A DNA stretch of 48,144 nucleotides, taken from contig NZ_JAKEUO010000021.1 of NCBI RefSeq assembly GCF_022397915.1, positions 1-48,144 on the forward strand. The letters run 5' to 3'. The translations under genes and the position numbers were made by a program. The DNA comes from Vibrio sp. Isolate34. Lineage in GTDB: Bacteria > Pseudomonadota > Gammaproteobacteria > Enterobacterales > Vibrionaceae. Below are positions 16,982 to 25,538 of this stretch, one piece after another (positions within the stretch are counted from its first letter, which is position 1; every line of letters begins with the position of its first letter). The notes beneath the pieces are model-generated. The model was not told where the DNA came from. It saw only the letters and a list, made by a program, of their open reading frames with translations, and searched no databases.

Positions 16982-18232
16982 ATGCAGTTCTCTAAGTTTG
17001 GTGAAAAGTTTAATCGATACTCTGGAATCACTCGTTTAATGGATGATTTGAATGATGGCCTGCGCACTCCAGGCGCTATCATGCTCGGTGGTGGCAACCC
17101 AGCCGCTATCCCAGCTATGCTCGATTACTTTAACCAAGCCAGTGCCGACATGCTCGCCAGTGGAGAACTCATCGCCGCCCTCGCCAACTACGACGGTCCG
17201 CAGGGTAAAGACAGCTTCATTAAGTCATTAGCTGCGATGCTAAAAGAGACTTATGGCTGGGACATCAGCGAAAAAAACATCAGCCTGACTAACGGCAGTC
17301 AGAGCGGCTTCTTTTACCTATTCAACCTATTAGCGGGTCAACAACCAGACGGTTCACACAAGAAAATCTTGCTGCCGATCGCTCCTGAATACATTGGCTA
17401 CGGTGATGCAGGGATTGATGACGACATCTTTATTTCTTACCACCCAGAGATCGAGCTGCTTGAAAACAGACAGTTCAAATACCACGTCGATTTTGAACAA
17501 CTCAAGGTTGATGACTCGGTGGCCGCTATCTGTGCGTCTCGCCCAACCAACCCTACGGGTAACGTACTGACCGATGAGGAAGTGCGTAAGTTGGACAAAC
17601 TCGCACGTGAAAATAACATCCCGCTACTGATCGATAACGCTTACGGCCTACCATTTCCAAACATCATCTTTGAAGATGTAGAACCGTTCTGGAATGAAAA
17701 TACGATTCTGTGTATGAGCCTATCTAAACTTGGTTTGCCAGGTGTGCGTTGCGGTATCGTGATCGCGAGCGAAGAAATCACCCAAGCGCTCACCAACATG
17801 AATGGCATCATCAGCTTAGCGCCAAGTAGTGTTGGCCCTGCGATTGCCAACCACATGATTGAGAACGGTGATCTATTACGTTTAAGCAGCGAAGTGATTA
17901 AGCCTTTCTATAAAGAGAAGTCTTTGCGCGCTGTTGAACTGCTGCAAGACGCTATCGACGACCCACGTTTTCGTATCCACAAACCTGAAGGCGCTATCTT
18001 CTTATGGCTATGGTTTGATGAACTGCCGATTACCACCATGGAACTGTACAACCGCCTTAAAGCCCGTGGCGTTCTGATTGTTCCGGGTGAATACTTCTTT
18101 ATCGGCCAAGAAGACGAGTGGGATCATGCTCACCAGTGCTTGCGTATGAACTATGTACAAGACGACGAAGCAATGCAAAAAGGCATTGCAATCATTGCTG
18201 AAGAAGTGAAAAAGGCTTACTCAGAGCAGTAA
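16982..18232 (+). CDS. avtA: Valine--pyruvate aminotransferase AvtA
   Basis: AvtA transfers the amino group between valine (and other amino acids) and pyruvate, making alanine; it is a fold-type I PLP enzyme (transaminase C). The 416-residue protein has MLGGGNPAAIP and NYDGPQGK near the N-terminus, SRPTNPTGN and IDNAYGLPFP in the PLP site, and the PLP lysine in CMSLSKLGLPGVRCG. It ends with an Arg-containing LRMNYV substrate-carboxylate motif. Length is as in E. coli (417). It is a single gene with its own terminator. Confidence 0.96.
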   Translation: MQFSKFGEKFNRYSGITRLMDDLNDGLRTPGAIMLGGGNPAAIPAMLDYFNQASADMLASGELIAALANYDGPQGKDSFIKSLAAMLKETYGWDISEKNISLTNGSQSGFFYLFNLLAGQQPDGSHKKILLPIAPEYIGYGDAGIDDDIFISYHPEIELLENRQFKYHVDFEQLKVDDSVAAICASRPTNPTGNVLTDEEVRKLDKLARENNIPLLIDNAYGLPFPNIIFEDVEPFWNENTILCMSLSKLGLPGVRCGIVIASEEITQALTNMNGIISLAPSSVGPAIANHMIENGDLLRLSSEVIKPFYKEKSLRAVELLQDAIDDPRFRIHKPEGAIFLWLWFDELPITTMELYNRLKARGVLIVPGEYFFIGQEDEWDHAHQCLRMNYVQDDEAMQKGIAIIAEEVKKAYSEQ

Positions 18233-18268
18233 TCAGGGCTTTTAGCTTACCGTAGACCAAATACAAAA

Positions 18269-18293
18269 AGAGCACCTTATTAGGTGCTCTTTC
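18269..18293. terminator. Terminator after avtA
   Basis: A 9-bp stem AGAGCACCT / AGGTGCTCT with loop TATT, A's before and TTTC after. It lies 37 nt past the avtA stop codon and could also act weakly on minus-strand transcripts from ibpA. Confidence 0.88.
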
Positions 18294-18320
18294 ACTTTTA
18301 CTTCCCGATAGTTTTTGTCA

Positions 18321-18450
18321 CTTGAATACCCTAAATAATTGGGGGTTCAGCTAGGCGACTAGAAAATGCAGCCCTATGAGCATAGGGAACCTATGTGATT
18401 AGGGGGAATTTACGACGTCAACAACGCTGTAGCTTCAAGTATGACGGGTA
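18321..18450. repeat. ERIC (IRU)-like intergenic repeat
   Basis: About 130 bp. The right end (AGCTTCAAGTATGACGGGTA preceded by CAACAACGCTGT) closely resembles the end of enterobacterial ERIC elements (...GCTTGAAGTATGACGGGTA). The centre has the palindrome CCCTATGAGCATAGGG, and the left part (CTAAATAATTGGGGGTTCAG then CTAGGCGAC) looks like the other arm. It sits exactly between avtA and the 3' end of ibpA, the typical non-coding location. Recognition is from memory of ERIC/Vibrio repeats, not a search. Confidence 0.75.
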
Positions 18451-18885
18451 TTAACCTTCTAGTAGGCTATTACCGTTGATAGCAATCTTACGAGGTTGCA
18501 TCGCTTCTGGAATTTCGCGTTCTAGGTCGATGTGAAGAAGACCATTTTCCATGCTTGCGCCTATCACTTTTACGTAGTCTGCCAATTGGAATTTACGCTC
18601 GAAATCGCGTTCTGCGATACCTTGGTATACGAAGGTTTTCTCTGCTTCTGCTTTACGCTCACCTTTAACAATTAGCATGTTCTCTTTCTGAGTCAGATCT
18701 AATTGGTCATCAGCAAAACCAGCAACGGCCATAGTAATACGGTAGTTGTTCTCGTCTTTTTGCTCGATGTTGTATGGAGGGTAACCGCCAGAAGAGTTCT
18801 TCGATGTGTTCGCTTCCATCATGTTGAATAGACGATCGAAGCCAATTGCGTTGCGGTAAAGTGGAGTGAAATCTACAGTTCTCAT
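18451..18885 (-). CDS. ibpA: Small heat-shock protein IbpA
   Basis: IbpA is an alpha-crystallin-type holdase that binds aggregating proteins during heat or oxidative stress and passes them to ClpB/DnaK. The 144-residue protein has the short N-terminal arm (DFTPLYRNAIGFDRLF), the alpha-crystallin domain (about 35-125) with its A-x-x-x-G-x-L-like motif (ASMENGLLHIDL), and a C-terminal RKIAI motif in which I-x-I docks on neighbours. The leader carries a ROSE-type hairpin masking the Shine-Dalgarno. No clear sigma-32 promoter could be picked by eye. It lies downstream of gyrB on the same strand but is separated from it by a terminator. Confidence 0.95.
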   Translation of the reverse strand: MRTVDFTPLYRNAIGFDRLFNMMEANTSKNSSGGYPPYNIEQKDENNYRITMAVAGFADDQLDLTQKENMLIVKGERKAEAEKTFVYQGIAERDFERKFQLADYVKVIGASMENGLLHIDLEREIPEAMQPRKIAINGNSLLEG

Positions 18886-18889
18886 AATG

Positions 18890-18960
18890 CTATCCTTTTA
18901 GTAAGCAATAGTCTTAGCCGTGAATTTTACTTAGATCGAACCTGTGTGTGACCCAGTAAA
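18890..18960 (-). promoter_or_regulatory. ROSE-type RNA thermometer in the ibpA leader
   Basis: In the minus-strand mRNA the last hairpin (18911-18890) pairs CUAUUGCUU with AAGGAUAG around a short loop. This sequesters the AGGA ribosome-binding site, leaving an unpaired bulged G in UUGCUU opposite the Shine-Dalgarno. That U-U-G-C-U / AGGA arrangement is the hallmark of ROSE elements. An upstream hairpin (UUUACU / AGUAAA, 18960-18925) adds the multi-stem layout. Melting at high temperature would expose the site before the ATG at 18885. Confidence 0.8.
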
Positions 18961-19027
18961 CAGCTAAGAGATTCAATTCGCATTCCTCGGGTTTCACCTC
19001 TATTGGCGACAACACTGGGACATGACA

Positions 19028-19150
19028 ATGAATCAATTTTTAAGTTGTGTGCTGCGAAAGTTATCCTCTGTTGAGCGATACTTCGTCAGCGGTAATGAAG
19101 GCTCTGTTTCTTCTCTTGTAGAGCAAGACAGTCATCCTCTTCATAAATAG
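19028..19150 (+). CDS. Possible 40-residue small protein divergent from ibpA
   Basis: An open frame of 40 codons (MNQFLSCVLRKL..., ending SHPLHK) runs divergently from ibpA. A GGGA lies eight bases before the ATG at 19028; another ATG two codons upstream (19022) is too close to it. The N-terminal third is amphipathic with basic residues, followed by SVERYF and an acidic stretch. It vaguely recalls DUF3563-like small proteins (S-x-x-E-R-Y), but I cannot assign it. Being tiny and unsupported by homology it may be spurious. The rest of the 18961-19236 gap is AT-rich, with no other gene. Confidence 0.4.
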   Translation: MNQFLSCVLRKLSSVERYFVSGNEGSVSSLVEQDSHPLHK

Positions 19151-19231
19151 ATATATGGATTGAACAAAATAGTTTCAAGGGATTATTTTTAAATATTTTT
19201 CTAGCCCATTATTTTTCAATCACTTAAAAAC

Positions 19232-19260
19232 AAAAAAGACCGCCATTTCTGGCAGTCTTT
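19232..19260. terminator. Terminator of the dnaA-dnaN-recF-gyrB cluster
   Basis: The stem AGAC-x-GCCA / TGGC-x-GTCT (19237-19258), with loop TTTC, has six A's on the left (T's on the minus strand) and T's on the right. It lies 31 nt beyond the gyrB stop codon and is potentially bidirectional. Confidence 0.85.
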
Positions 19261-19290
19261 TACGGAATTTAGATTGCTTTTGGGGACAAT

Positions 19291-21708
19291 CTACACATCC
19301 AAGTTGGCAACCTTCAATGCGTTCTCTTCGATGAAGTTACGACGAGGCTCAACTTGGTCACCCATTAGCGTCGTGAACAGTTGGTCAGCGCCAACCGCAT
19401 CTTCGATCGTTACTTGCATCATACGACGAGTTTCAGGATCCATTGTAGTTTCCCAAAGCTGATCTGGGTTCATCTCACCTAGACCTTTGTATCGTTGTAG
19501 GCTTAGACCACGACGAGACTCTTTAACCAACCAGTTCAGAGCTTCAACGAAGTTCGTTACCGCTTGAGTACGCTCACCACGTTTGATGTAAGCGCCTTCT
19601 TCGATAAGACCGTCTAGTGCTTCTGCTAGGCTTGCTAGCTTGCCGTATTCTTTCGAGTTGAATAGCTCAATGCTTAGCGCATGTTCGTGTGTCACACCGT
19701 GAGTACGAACCACAATCTTAGGTAGGCTTAGACCTAGCTCTTCATGTTTTTCAACTTCTAGAGAATACTGGCTTGCACCAACCTCTTTCGCGTTTAGTTG
19801 CTCAACCAGCTGCTTACCCCAAGTTTCTACTGCTGACTCATCGTGACACTGCTCTGCAGTTAGACGAGGCATGTAGATCATTTCATGCATCAGTGCATGT
19901 GGGTAACGGCGGCTCATGCGCTCAACCAGTTTGATACCAGAGTTGTACTGTTGAACTAGCTTCTCTAGCGCTTCACCTGCCAATGCTGGTGCATCAGGGT
20001 TAACGTGTAGTGCAGCGTTATCTAGTGCCAATGATACTTGGTACTGGTTCATTGCATCTTCATCTTTGATGTACTGCTCTTGCTTACCTTTCTTCACTTT
20101 GTAAAGTGGTGGCTGAGCGATGTAGATGTAACCACGTTCGATTAGCTCTGGCATTTGACGGTAGAAGAAGGTCAACAGTAGCGTACGAATGTGCGAACCA
20201 TCGACATCGGCATCGGTCATGATGATGATGTTGTGGTAACGCAGTTTGTCTGGGTTGTATTCGTCGCGGCCGATACCACAACCAAGTGCTGTGATTAGCG
20301 TTGCAACTTCTTGTGAAGAAAGCATCTTGTCGAAACGTGCTTTCTCTACGTTTAGGATCTTACCTTTAAGTGGAAGAATCGCTTGGTTCTTACGGTTACG
20401 CCCCTGCTTAGCTGATCCGCCAGCAGAGTCCCCTTCCACAATGTATAGTTCAGACAGTGCAGGATCTTTTTCCTGACAGTCAGCAAGCTTACCTGGTAGG
20501 CCAGCTAGGTCTAAGGCGCCTTTGCGACGAGTCATTTCACGCGCTTTACGAGCTGCATCACGAGCACGTGCTGCATCGATAATCTTAGAACAAACAATCT
20601 TAGCTTCACCTGGGTTCTCAATTAGGAACTCAGACAGCTTCTCGCCCATCGCTTGCTCAACCGCAGACTTCACTTCAGAAGAAACCAGTTTGTCTTTAGT
20701 TTGGCTTGAGAACTTAGGATCTGGCACTTTCACTGAGATTACAGCCGTTAGACCTTCACGAGCATCATCACCTGAAGTCGCTGTCTTCGCTTTCTTGGAG
20801 AAGCCTTCCTTGTCCATGAAGCTGTTCAGAGTACGCGTAAGCGCAGCACGGAAACCAGCAAGGTGAGTACCACCATCACGTTGAGGAATGTTGTTTGTGA
20901 AACAGTAGATGTTTTCTTGGTAGCCATCATTCCACTGCATCGCGACTTCTACAGTGATGCCATCTTCACGTTCGTGGTCGAAGTGGAAGATTTTTTGGAT
21001 GATCGGTGTCTTGTTGGTGTTTAGGTGATCAACGAACGCCTGAATACCACCTTCAAACATGAAGTGATCCGATTTATCTTCTTCACGCTCATCAATTAGC
21101 TTGATAGATACGCCTGAGTTTAGGAACGACAGTTCACGTAAACGCTTAGCAAGAATATCGTAGTGGAAAAGTACATTTGAGAATGTATCTTCACTTGGCC
21201 AGAAACGAATCTCTGTACCCGTTTTGTCTGTATCGCCGATAGCAGCAAGAGGAGCTTGCGGCTCACCGTGGTGATACGTTTGAGTATGGATTTTACCACC
21301 GCGGTGGATAGTAAGAGTAACCTGCTTAGACAGTGCGTTTACTACTGAAACACCAACACCGTGCAAGCCACCTGATACCTTGTATGAGTTATCATCGAAC
21401 TTACCACCAGCGTGAAGAACCGTCATGATTACTTCTGCAGCAGACACTTGCTCTTCTGGGTGTAGTTCAGTTGGAATACCACGGCCGTCATCGCGTACCG
21501 ATACTGAATTGTCTTCATGGATAGTAACAATGATGTCATTACAGTGACCAGCAAGTGCTTCATCAATAGAGTTATCTACTACCTCGAAGACCATGTGGTG
21601 CAGACCGGTACCATCATCCGTGTCGCCAATGTACATTCCAGGACGCTTACGAACCGCATCCAGACCCTTCAGTACTTTAATACTCGATGAATCGTAATTA
21701 TCTGACAT
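19291..21708 (-). CDS. gyrB: DNA gyrase subunit B GyrB
   Basis: GyrB is the ATPase subunit of the A2B2 type II topoisomerase that introduces negative supercoils. In the 805-residue protein the N-terminal GHKL ATPase domain shows EVVDNSIDEALAGH and the glycine-rich LHGVGVSVVNAL. The TOPRIM domain has the catalytic Glu in EGDSAGGSA (about residue 425), PLKGKILNVEKA and the Mg2+-binding DADVDGSHIRTLL. The long gammaproteobacterial insertion and the C-terminal QRYKGLGEMNPDQLWETTMD are present. It lies 17 nt after recF and is the last gene of the dnaA operon. Confidence 0.98.
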   Translation of the reverse strand: MSDNYDSSSIKVLKGLDAVRKRPGMYIGDTDDGTGLHHMVFEVVDNSIDEALAGHCNDIIVTIHEDNSVSVRDDGRGIPTELHPEEQVSAAEVIMTVLHAGGKFDDNSYKVSGGLHGVGVSVVNALSKQVTLTIHRGGKIHTQTYHHGEPQAPLAAIGDTDKTGTEIRFWPSEDTFSNVLFHYDILAKRLRELSFLNSGVSIKLIDEREEDKSDHFMFEGGIQAFVDHLNTNKTPIIQKIFHFDHEREDGITVEVAMQWNDGYQENIYCFTNNIPQRDGGTHLAGFRAALTRTLNSFMDKEGFSKKAKTATSGDDAREGLTAVISVKVPDPKFSSQTKDKLVSSEVKSAVEQAMGEKLSEFLIENPGEAKIVCSKIIDAARARDAARKAREMTRRKGALDLAGLPGKLADCQEKDPALSELYIVEGDSAGGSAKQGRNRKNQAILPLKGKILNVEKARFDKMLSSQEVATLITALGCGIGRDEYNPDKLRYHNIIIMTDADVDGSHIRTLLLTFFYRQMPELIERGYIYIAQPPLYKVKKGKQEQYIKDEDAMNQYQVSLALDNAALHVNPDAPALAGEALEKLVQQYNSGIKLVERMSRRYPHALMHEMIYMPRLTAEQCHDESAVETWGKQLVEQLNAKEVGASQYSLEVEKHEELGLSLPKIVVRTHGVTHEHALSIELFNSKEYGKLASLAEALDGLIEEGAYIKRGERTQAVTNFVEALNWLVKESRRGLSLQRYKGLGEMNPDQLWETTMDPETRRMMQVTIEDAVGADQLFTTLMGDQVEPRRNFIEENALKVANLDV

Positions 21709-21725
21709 AGTTACTCTCTGACTAA

Positions 21726-22805
21726 TTATCCTTGCTCTATTTTGCCATGTTCCACATGAAACATCCTGCTATTTTCATCATGCATATCTGCAATCTGATC
21801 AGCGGTAATAGAGCTTACAAAAACTTGAGCCTCGGTCGCCTTTAAACACTCAGCAAGACGTGCGCGGCGTTGGCTATCTAATTCGGAAGCGAAGTCATCT
21901 ATTAAATAGATACACTGCTTTCCTGTCATTTGAGTGAGGTGTTGCCCTTGTGCTACTCGCAATGCACATACCATCAACTTCAATTGACCTCGTGACAAGA
22001 CATCTTCCACAGGAGTGCCGTTCACTTTTATCTTTAGATCCGCTTTGTTTGGCCCACTAAAGGTGTAACCAAGCTGCTGATCCCTTTCAAAATTCTTCTC
22101 TAATATCTCGGCGTATGGGGTGTCTTTATCCCAGCCGCGATAGTAGTTAATCTTTATCTCAAACTCAGGTAGGAAGGTCGCGCAGATTTCTTCGGCGACT
22201 TCTTTAAGCTGATCAACGTAGGTGGCACGCCACTGACTGATGCTTTCTGCTAAACGGGCCAGTTCTTGATCCCAATAGCTCAGCTCTCGATAGTGGGTTG
22301 CCGTTTTCAATAATGCGTTTCGCTGTTTATTGAGGCGCTTTACCCTACCCCAAGCATCATAAAAACCCGACTCACTGTGGAAGACTCCCCAATCAATGAA
22401 TGCTCGGCGATGCTTAGGTCCATCTGTCAGTAAATCAAACCCTTCCGGGTGAATCAACTGCAAAGGTAAGACTTGAGCTAACTGAGCCAACTTTTGCCCA
22501 GTTTGACCGCTTATTTTAACCTCTGTCGTGCCATCGCGCTGCTTATTAATGCCAATTGGCAGCTCAAATTGATCCGAGGTCATAAAACGGCCATGTACAA
22601 ACAGCTCACTACATTCGTTTTGTATGATACGACCGGTTAGCGAACTCTTGAATGAGCGGCCGTGTCCAAGCAGATACACCGCTTCAAGGACACTGGTTTT
22701 GCCGCTTCCGTTAGCCCCTATAAGAAAGTTAAAGCCTGATGACGGTTGAATGTCACAGGCTTCAATATTTCTAAACTGCTTAACGATTAAGCGCGATAAA
22801 GGCAT
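21726..22805 (-). CDS. recF: DNA replication and repair protein RecF
   Basis: RecF is an SMC-like ABC ATPase that helps RecO/RecR load RecA at ssDNA gaps. The 359-residue protein has Walker A GANGSGKTSVLEA (about 32-44), the signature region LSRGQLKLMVCALRVAQ and Walker B YLIDDFASELD. Length is close to E. coli RecF (357). It sits 82 nt after dnaN and 17 nt before gyrB. The 3' end encodes MFHVEHGKIEQG, and the DNA there matches a parS-like palindrome (21748-21763). Confidence 0.97.
   Translation of the reverse strand: MPLSRLIVKQFRNIEACDIQPSSGFNFLIGANGSGKTSVLEAVYLLGHGRSFKSSLTGRIIQNECSELFVHGRFMTSDQFELPIGINKQRDGTTEVKISGQTGQKLAQLAQVLPLQLIHPEGFDLLTDGPKHRRAFIDWGVFHSESGFYDAWGRVKRLNKQRNALLKTATHYRELSYWDQELARLAESISQWRATYVDQLKEVAEEICATFLPEFEIKINYYRGWDKDTPYAEILEKNFERDQQLGYTFSGPNKADLKIKVNGTPVEDVLSRGQLKLMVCALRVAQGQHLTQMTGKQCIYLIDDFASELDSQRRARLAECLKATEAQVFVSSITADQIADMHDENSRMFHVEHGKIEQG
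21748..21763. promoter_or_regulatory. parS-like ParB-binding site candidate inside recF
   Basis: TGTTCCACATGAAACA matches the widely conserved parS consensus TGTTNCACGTGAAACA at all positions but one (CACATG in place of CACGTG). ParA and ParB are encoded ~14-15 kb away on the other side of oriC. It lies within coding sequence (the recF C-terminus MFHVEH), so amino-acid constraint could also explain it. Binding strength with the central mismatch is unknown. Confidence 0.45.
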
Positions 22806-22887
22806 AACGTCTTCATATTAATCTTCAATCACGACTCGGTAGGTAAACGTTGTTGATCAGTAAACATGGTTGATTCACACACAACGC

Positions 22888-23988
22888 TTATAAGCGAATT
22901 GGCATAACAACGTACATTGCGCTGTCATCTTGTGCGTTTTCAATCAAAGCACTCGCATTTGCGTCTGACATTGAGATACGAACTTGTTCGCAACGCAGAG
23001 TGTTCAGAACATCCAATACGTAGCTTACGTTGAAGCCAATCTCTAGTGCATCACCGTCGAAAGTAACGTCTAGCATCTCTTCCGCTTCTTCTTGCTCTGG
23101 GTTGTTCGCGGTAATGCGCATCTCGCTATCAGCAAGGTTAACGCGAACACCACGGAATTTTTCATTCGAAAGAATCGCAGCTCGAGAGAACGCAGAACGT
23201 AATTCGTCACAACCCGCCTCTAGCGTTTTGGTGGTATTTTGCGGCATTACGCGACGATAATCAGGGAAACGACCGTCAACTAGCTTAGAAGTGAAGACAT
23301 AGTTGTTCACTTCAGCACGCACGTTTGAGTTACCAATTTGCAGCGTTACTGGCTGTTCAGGTGCATCCAATAGCTTCACTAGCTCTTGAACACCCTTACG
23401 AGGAACGATGATCTGCTTCTGAGCAAAATCCGCACCTAGCTGTGCTTGAGATACTGCCATACGGTGACCATCGGTCGCCACGCTGCGCAGGATAGAGCCT
23501 TCAATCTCAAATAACATACCGTTGAGGTAGTAACGAACGTCTTGGTTCGCCATTGAGAATTGAGTTTTCTCGATAAGACCGCGTAGTTCAGCTTGTGTCA
23601 CTGACACTTCAACTTCACTGCTCCAGTCTTCAATATTTGGAAAATCGGCCGCAGGCAAGGTTGCCAATGAGAAACGGCTACGACCAGAGCGAACTTGAAC
23701 ACGGTCGCCATCCAATACCACAGTGATCACTGAGCTATCAGGTAAACCACGACAGATATCTAGGAATTTACGAGAAGGCACCGTGATGCTGCCCGCTTCG
23801 AAATCACCTTCAAGCGTTACACGGCTGATCAGTTCAACTTCTAGATCCGTTGCTGTCATCGACAACACGTTATCTTCTACTTTAATCAGTAGGTTTCCTA
23901 GAATTGGAAGCGTTGGCCTGCCACCTAGCGCGCCAGACACTTGTTGTAATGGCTTAATCAGATGACTACGTTCAATGGTAAATTTCAT
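22888..23988 (-). CDS. dnaN: DNA polymerase III beta sliding clamp DnaN
   Basis: DnaN forms the dimeric ring that tethers Pol III and other partners to DNA. The 366-residue protein has the three-domain clamp layout. It begins MKFTIERSHLIKPLQQVSGA and ends with the clamp-typical YVVMPIRL, which forms part of the partner-binding pocket. Length is identical to E. coli. It lies 80 nt after dnaA and 82 nt before recF in the conserved dnaA-dnaN-recF-gyrB cluster, transcribed away from oriC on the left arm. Confidence 0.98.
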   Translation of the reverse strand: MKFTIERSHLIKPLQQVSGALGGRPTLPILGNLLIKVEDNVLSMTATDLEVELISRVTLEGDFEAGSITVPSRKFLDICRGLPDSSVITVVLDGDRVQVRSGRSRFSLATLPAADFPNIEDWSSEVEVSVTQAELRGLIEKTQFSMANQDVRYYLNGMLFEIEGSILRSVATDGHRMAVSQAQLGADFAQKQIIVPRKGVQELVKLLDAPEQPVTLQIGNSNVRAEVNNYVFTSKLVDGRFPDYRRVMPQNTTKTLEAGCDELRSAFSRAAILSNEKFRGVRVNLADSEMRITANNPEQEEAEEMLDVTFDGDALEIGFNVSYVLDVLNTLRCEQVRISMSDANASALIENAQDDSAMYVVMPIRL

Positions 23989-24068
23989 ATCTTGCTCTTA
24001 CGGTCTAAATGGCACGCATCATAATGCATGGCCAAGATTCTGCTTATTAAGGTTAAGAATACTGTGTA

Positions 24069-25490
24069 TTAAGAAGAAAGGGTACGAATCAAGTTCGAAT
24101 AATCTTCTTTAATGTCGTGGCTCTCTTCACGCAGCTGCGCAATCTTACGACAAGCGTGCAGTACGGTCGTATGGTCACGACCACCGAATGCATCACCAAT
24201 CTCAGGCAAGCTGTGGTTAGTCAGCTCTTTCGCCAGTGCCATCGCCAATTGACGTGGACGAGCAACAGAACGAGAACGACGTTTAGACAGGAGATCGGCT
24301 ACTTTGATTTTGTAGTACTCGGCCACTGTCTTTTGAATATTATCAATGGTGACCAGCTTCTCTTGTAGTGCAAGAAGGTCACGCAGTGCTTCACGTACGA
24401 AATCGATCGTGATTGGGCGACCGGTGAAGTTTGCATTCGCAATCACACGGTTCAATGCGCCTTCAAGCTCACGAACATTAGATCGTAGTCGCTTAGCAAT
24501 AAAGAACGCCACTTCATCCGCAAGGTGAATTTGGTGGTCTTCTGCTTTCTTCATTAAGATCGCAACACGCGTCTCAAGCTCTGGCGGCTCAATCGCAACC
24601 GTCAAACCCCAACCGAAGCGAGATTTAAGACGATCTTCTACGCCGTTGATCTCTTTTGGATAACGGTCAGAAGTTAGAATGATCTGTTGGTTGCCTTCAA
24701 GCAGTGCATTAAAGGTATGGAAGAACTCTTCTTGAGAACGCTCTTTATTAGCAAAGAATTGGATGTCATCGATAAGCAATGCATCAACACTACGGTAGTA
24801 ACGTTTGAACTCTTCGATCGCGTTGTTTTGCAGTGCCTTTACCATATCCTGAACAAAACGCTCAGAGTGCATGTACACCACTTTCGCATTTGGCTTGCCA
24901 TCAACAATGGCGTTACCTACGGCGTGCAACAAGTGAGTTTTACCTAGACCGGTGCCACCGTATAGAAATAGAGGGTTATAAGCCGCACCTGGGTTATCCG
25001 CCACCTGACGTGCCGCAGCCAAACCCAGTTGGTTCGACTTACCCTCAACAAAGTTATTGAACTTATGCTTAGGGTTCACGTTTGAACGGTGGTTAATGTC
25101 CACGGCTACAGGCTCTTCATCACGCCATGTATTATGAACAGGCTTACGAGCTTGTAATTGTGCCGGAGCAGATGACTCAGCGGCCACATCGGCTGCCGTA
25201 CGTGTACGAGTCGGTGCAGGTGTCGCTGGCTTTGGTGCAACCACGCGCTTGCTTCCCACTTCAAAATGCAGGTGCGGGATATCGTTGCCGCAATATTCTT
25301 GCAGCAAGCGGTTGATGCTATTTAAGTACTTATCACGAACCCAATCGAGTACGAATCGGTTCGGAGCAAATAGAGTTAGAGTATTGTCATTGAGCTCCGC
25401 TTGTAACGGACGAACCCACATACTGAATTCTGTAGCTGGTAACTCTTCTTGAAGCTGTTGCAAACACTGCAACCAAAGCGAAGATGACAC
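24069..25490 (-). CDS. dnaA: Chromosomal replication initiator DnaA
   Basis: DnaA is the AAA+ initiator that binds DnaA boxes and unwinds oriC. In the 473-residue protein domain I (about 1-85; SLWLQCLQQLQEELP) is followed by a Pro/Ala-rich linker. The AAA+ core has Walker A YGGTGLGKTHLLHAV and Walker B DALLIDDIQFF. The C-terminal DNA-binding domain carries the family signature GGRDHTTVLHACRKI. The start is GTG at 25490, as in E. coli, with GGGGG upstream. The gene is ~7.4 kb from oriC. DnaA boxes upstream (25539-25698) suggest autoregulation. Confidence 0.98.
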   Translation of the reverse strand: MSSSLWLQCLQQLQEELPATEFSMWVRPLQAELNDNTLTLFAPNRFVLDWVRDKYLNSINRLLQEYCGNDIPHLHFEVGSKRVVAPKPATPAPTRTRTAADVAAESSAPAQLQARKPVHNTWRDEEPVAVDINHRSNVNPKHKFNNFVEGKSNQLGLAAARQVADNPGAAYNPLFLYGGTGLGKTHLLHAVGNAIVDGKPNAKVVYMHSERFVQDMVKALQNNAIEEFKRYYRSVDALLIDDIQFFANKERSQEEFFHTFNALLEGNQQIILTSDRYPKEINGVEDRLKSRFGWGLTVAIEPPELETRVAILMKKAEDHQIHLADEVAFFIAKRLRSNVRELEGALNRVIANANFTGRPITIDFVREALRDLLALQEKLVTIDNIQKTVAEYYKIKVADLLSKRRSRSVARPRQLAMALAKELTNHSLPEIGDAFGGRDHTTVLHACRKIAQLREESHDIKEDYSNLIRTLSS

Positions 25491-25538
25491 GGTGCCCCCA
25501 CTCTATTTAAGTAATATGAAATGACTGCTAATTTTACC

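Noticed and set aside
17601..17616. TCGCACGTGAAAATAA in avtA as a parS site
   Set aside because: Several mismatches in the left half; only half of the dyad resembles parS and it is coding.
18371..18388. CCCTATGAGCATAGGG palindrome as an ibpA terminator
   Set aside because: No T-run follows on the minus strand, and it is the central palindrome of the ERIC-like repeat.
18961..19060. Sigma-32 promoter for ibpA
   Set aside because: CTTAAAA and TCCCAGTG elements can be picked but the spacing and -10 are poor; not strong enough to report as a site.
20560..20575. CACGTG palindrome in gyrB as a parS site
   Set aside because: Only the central six bases match; the flanks (GAG and CTG) do not fit TGTTN...AAACA.
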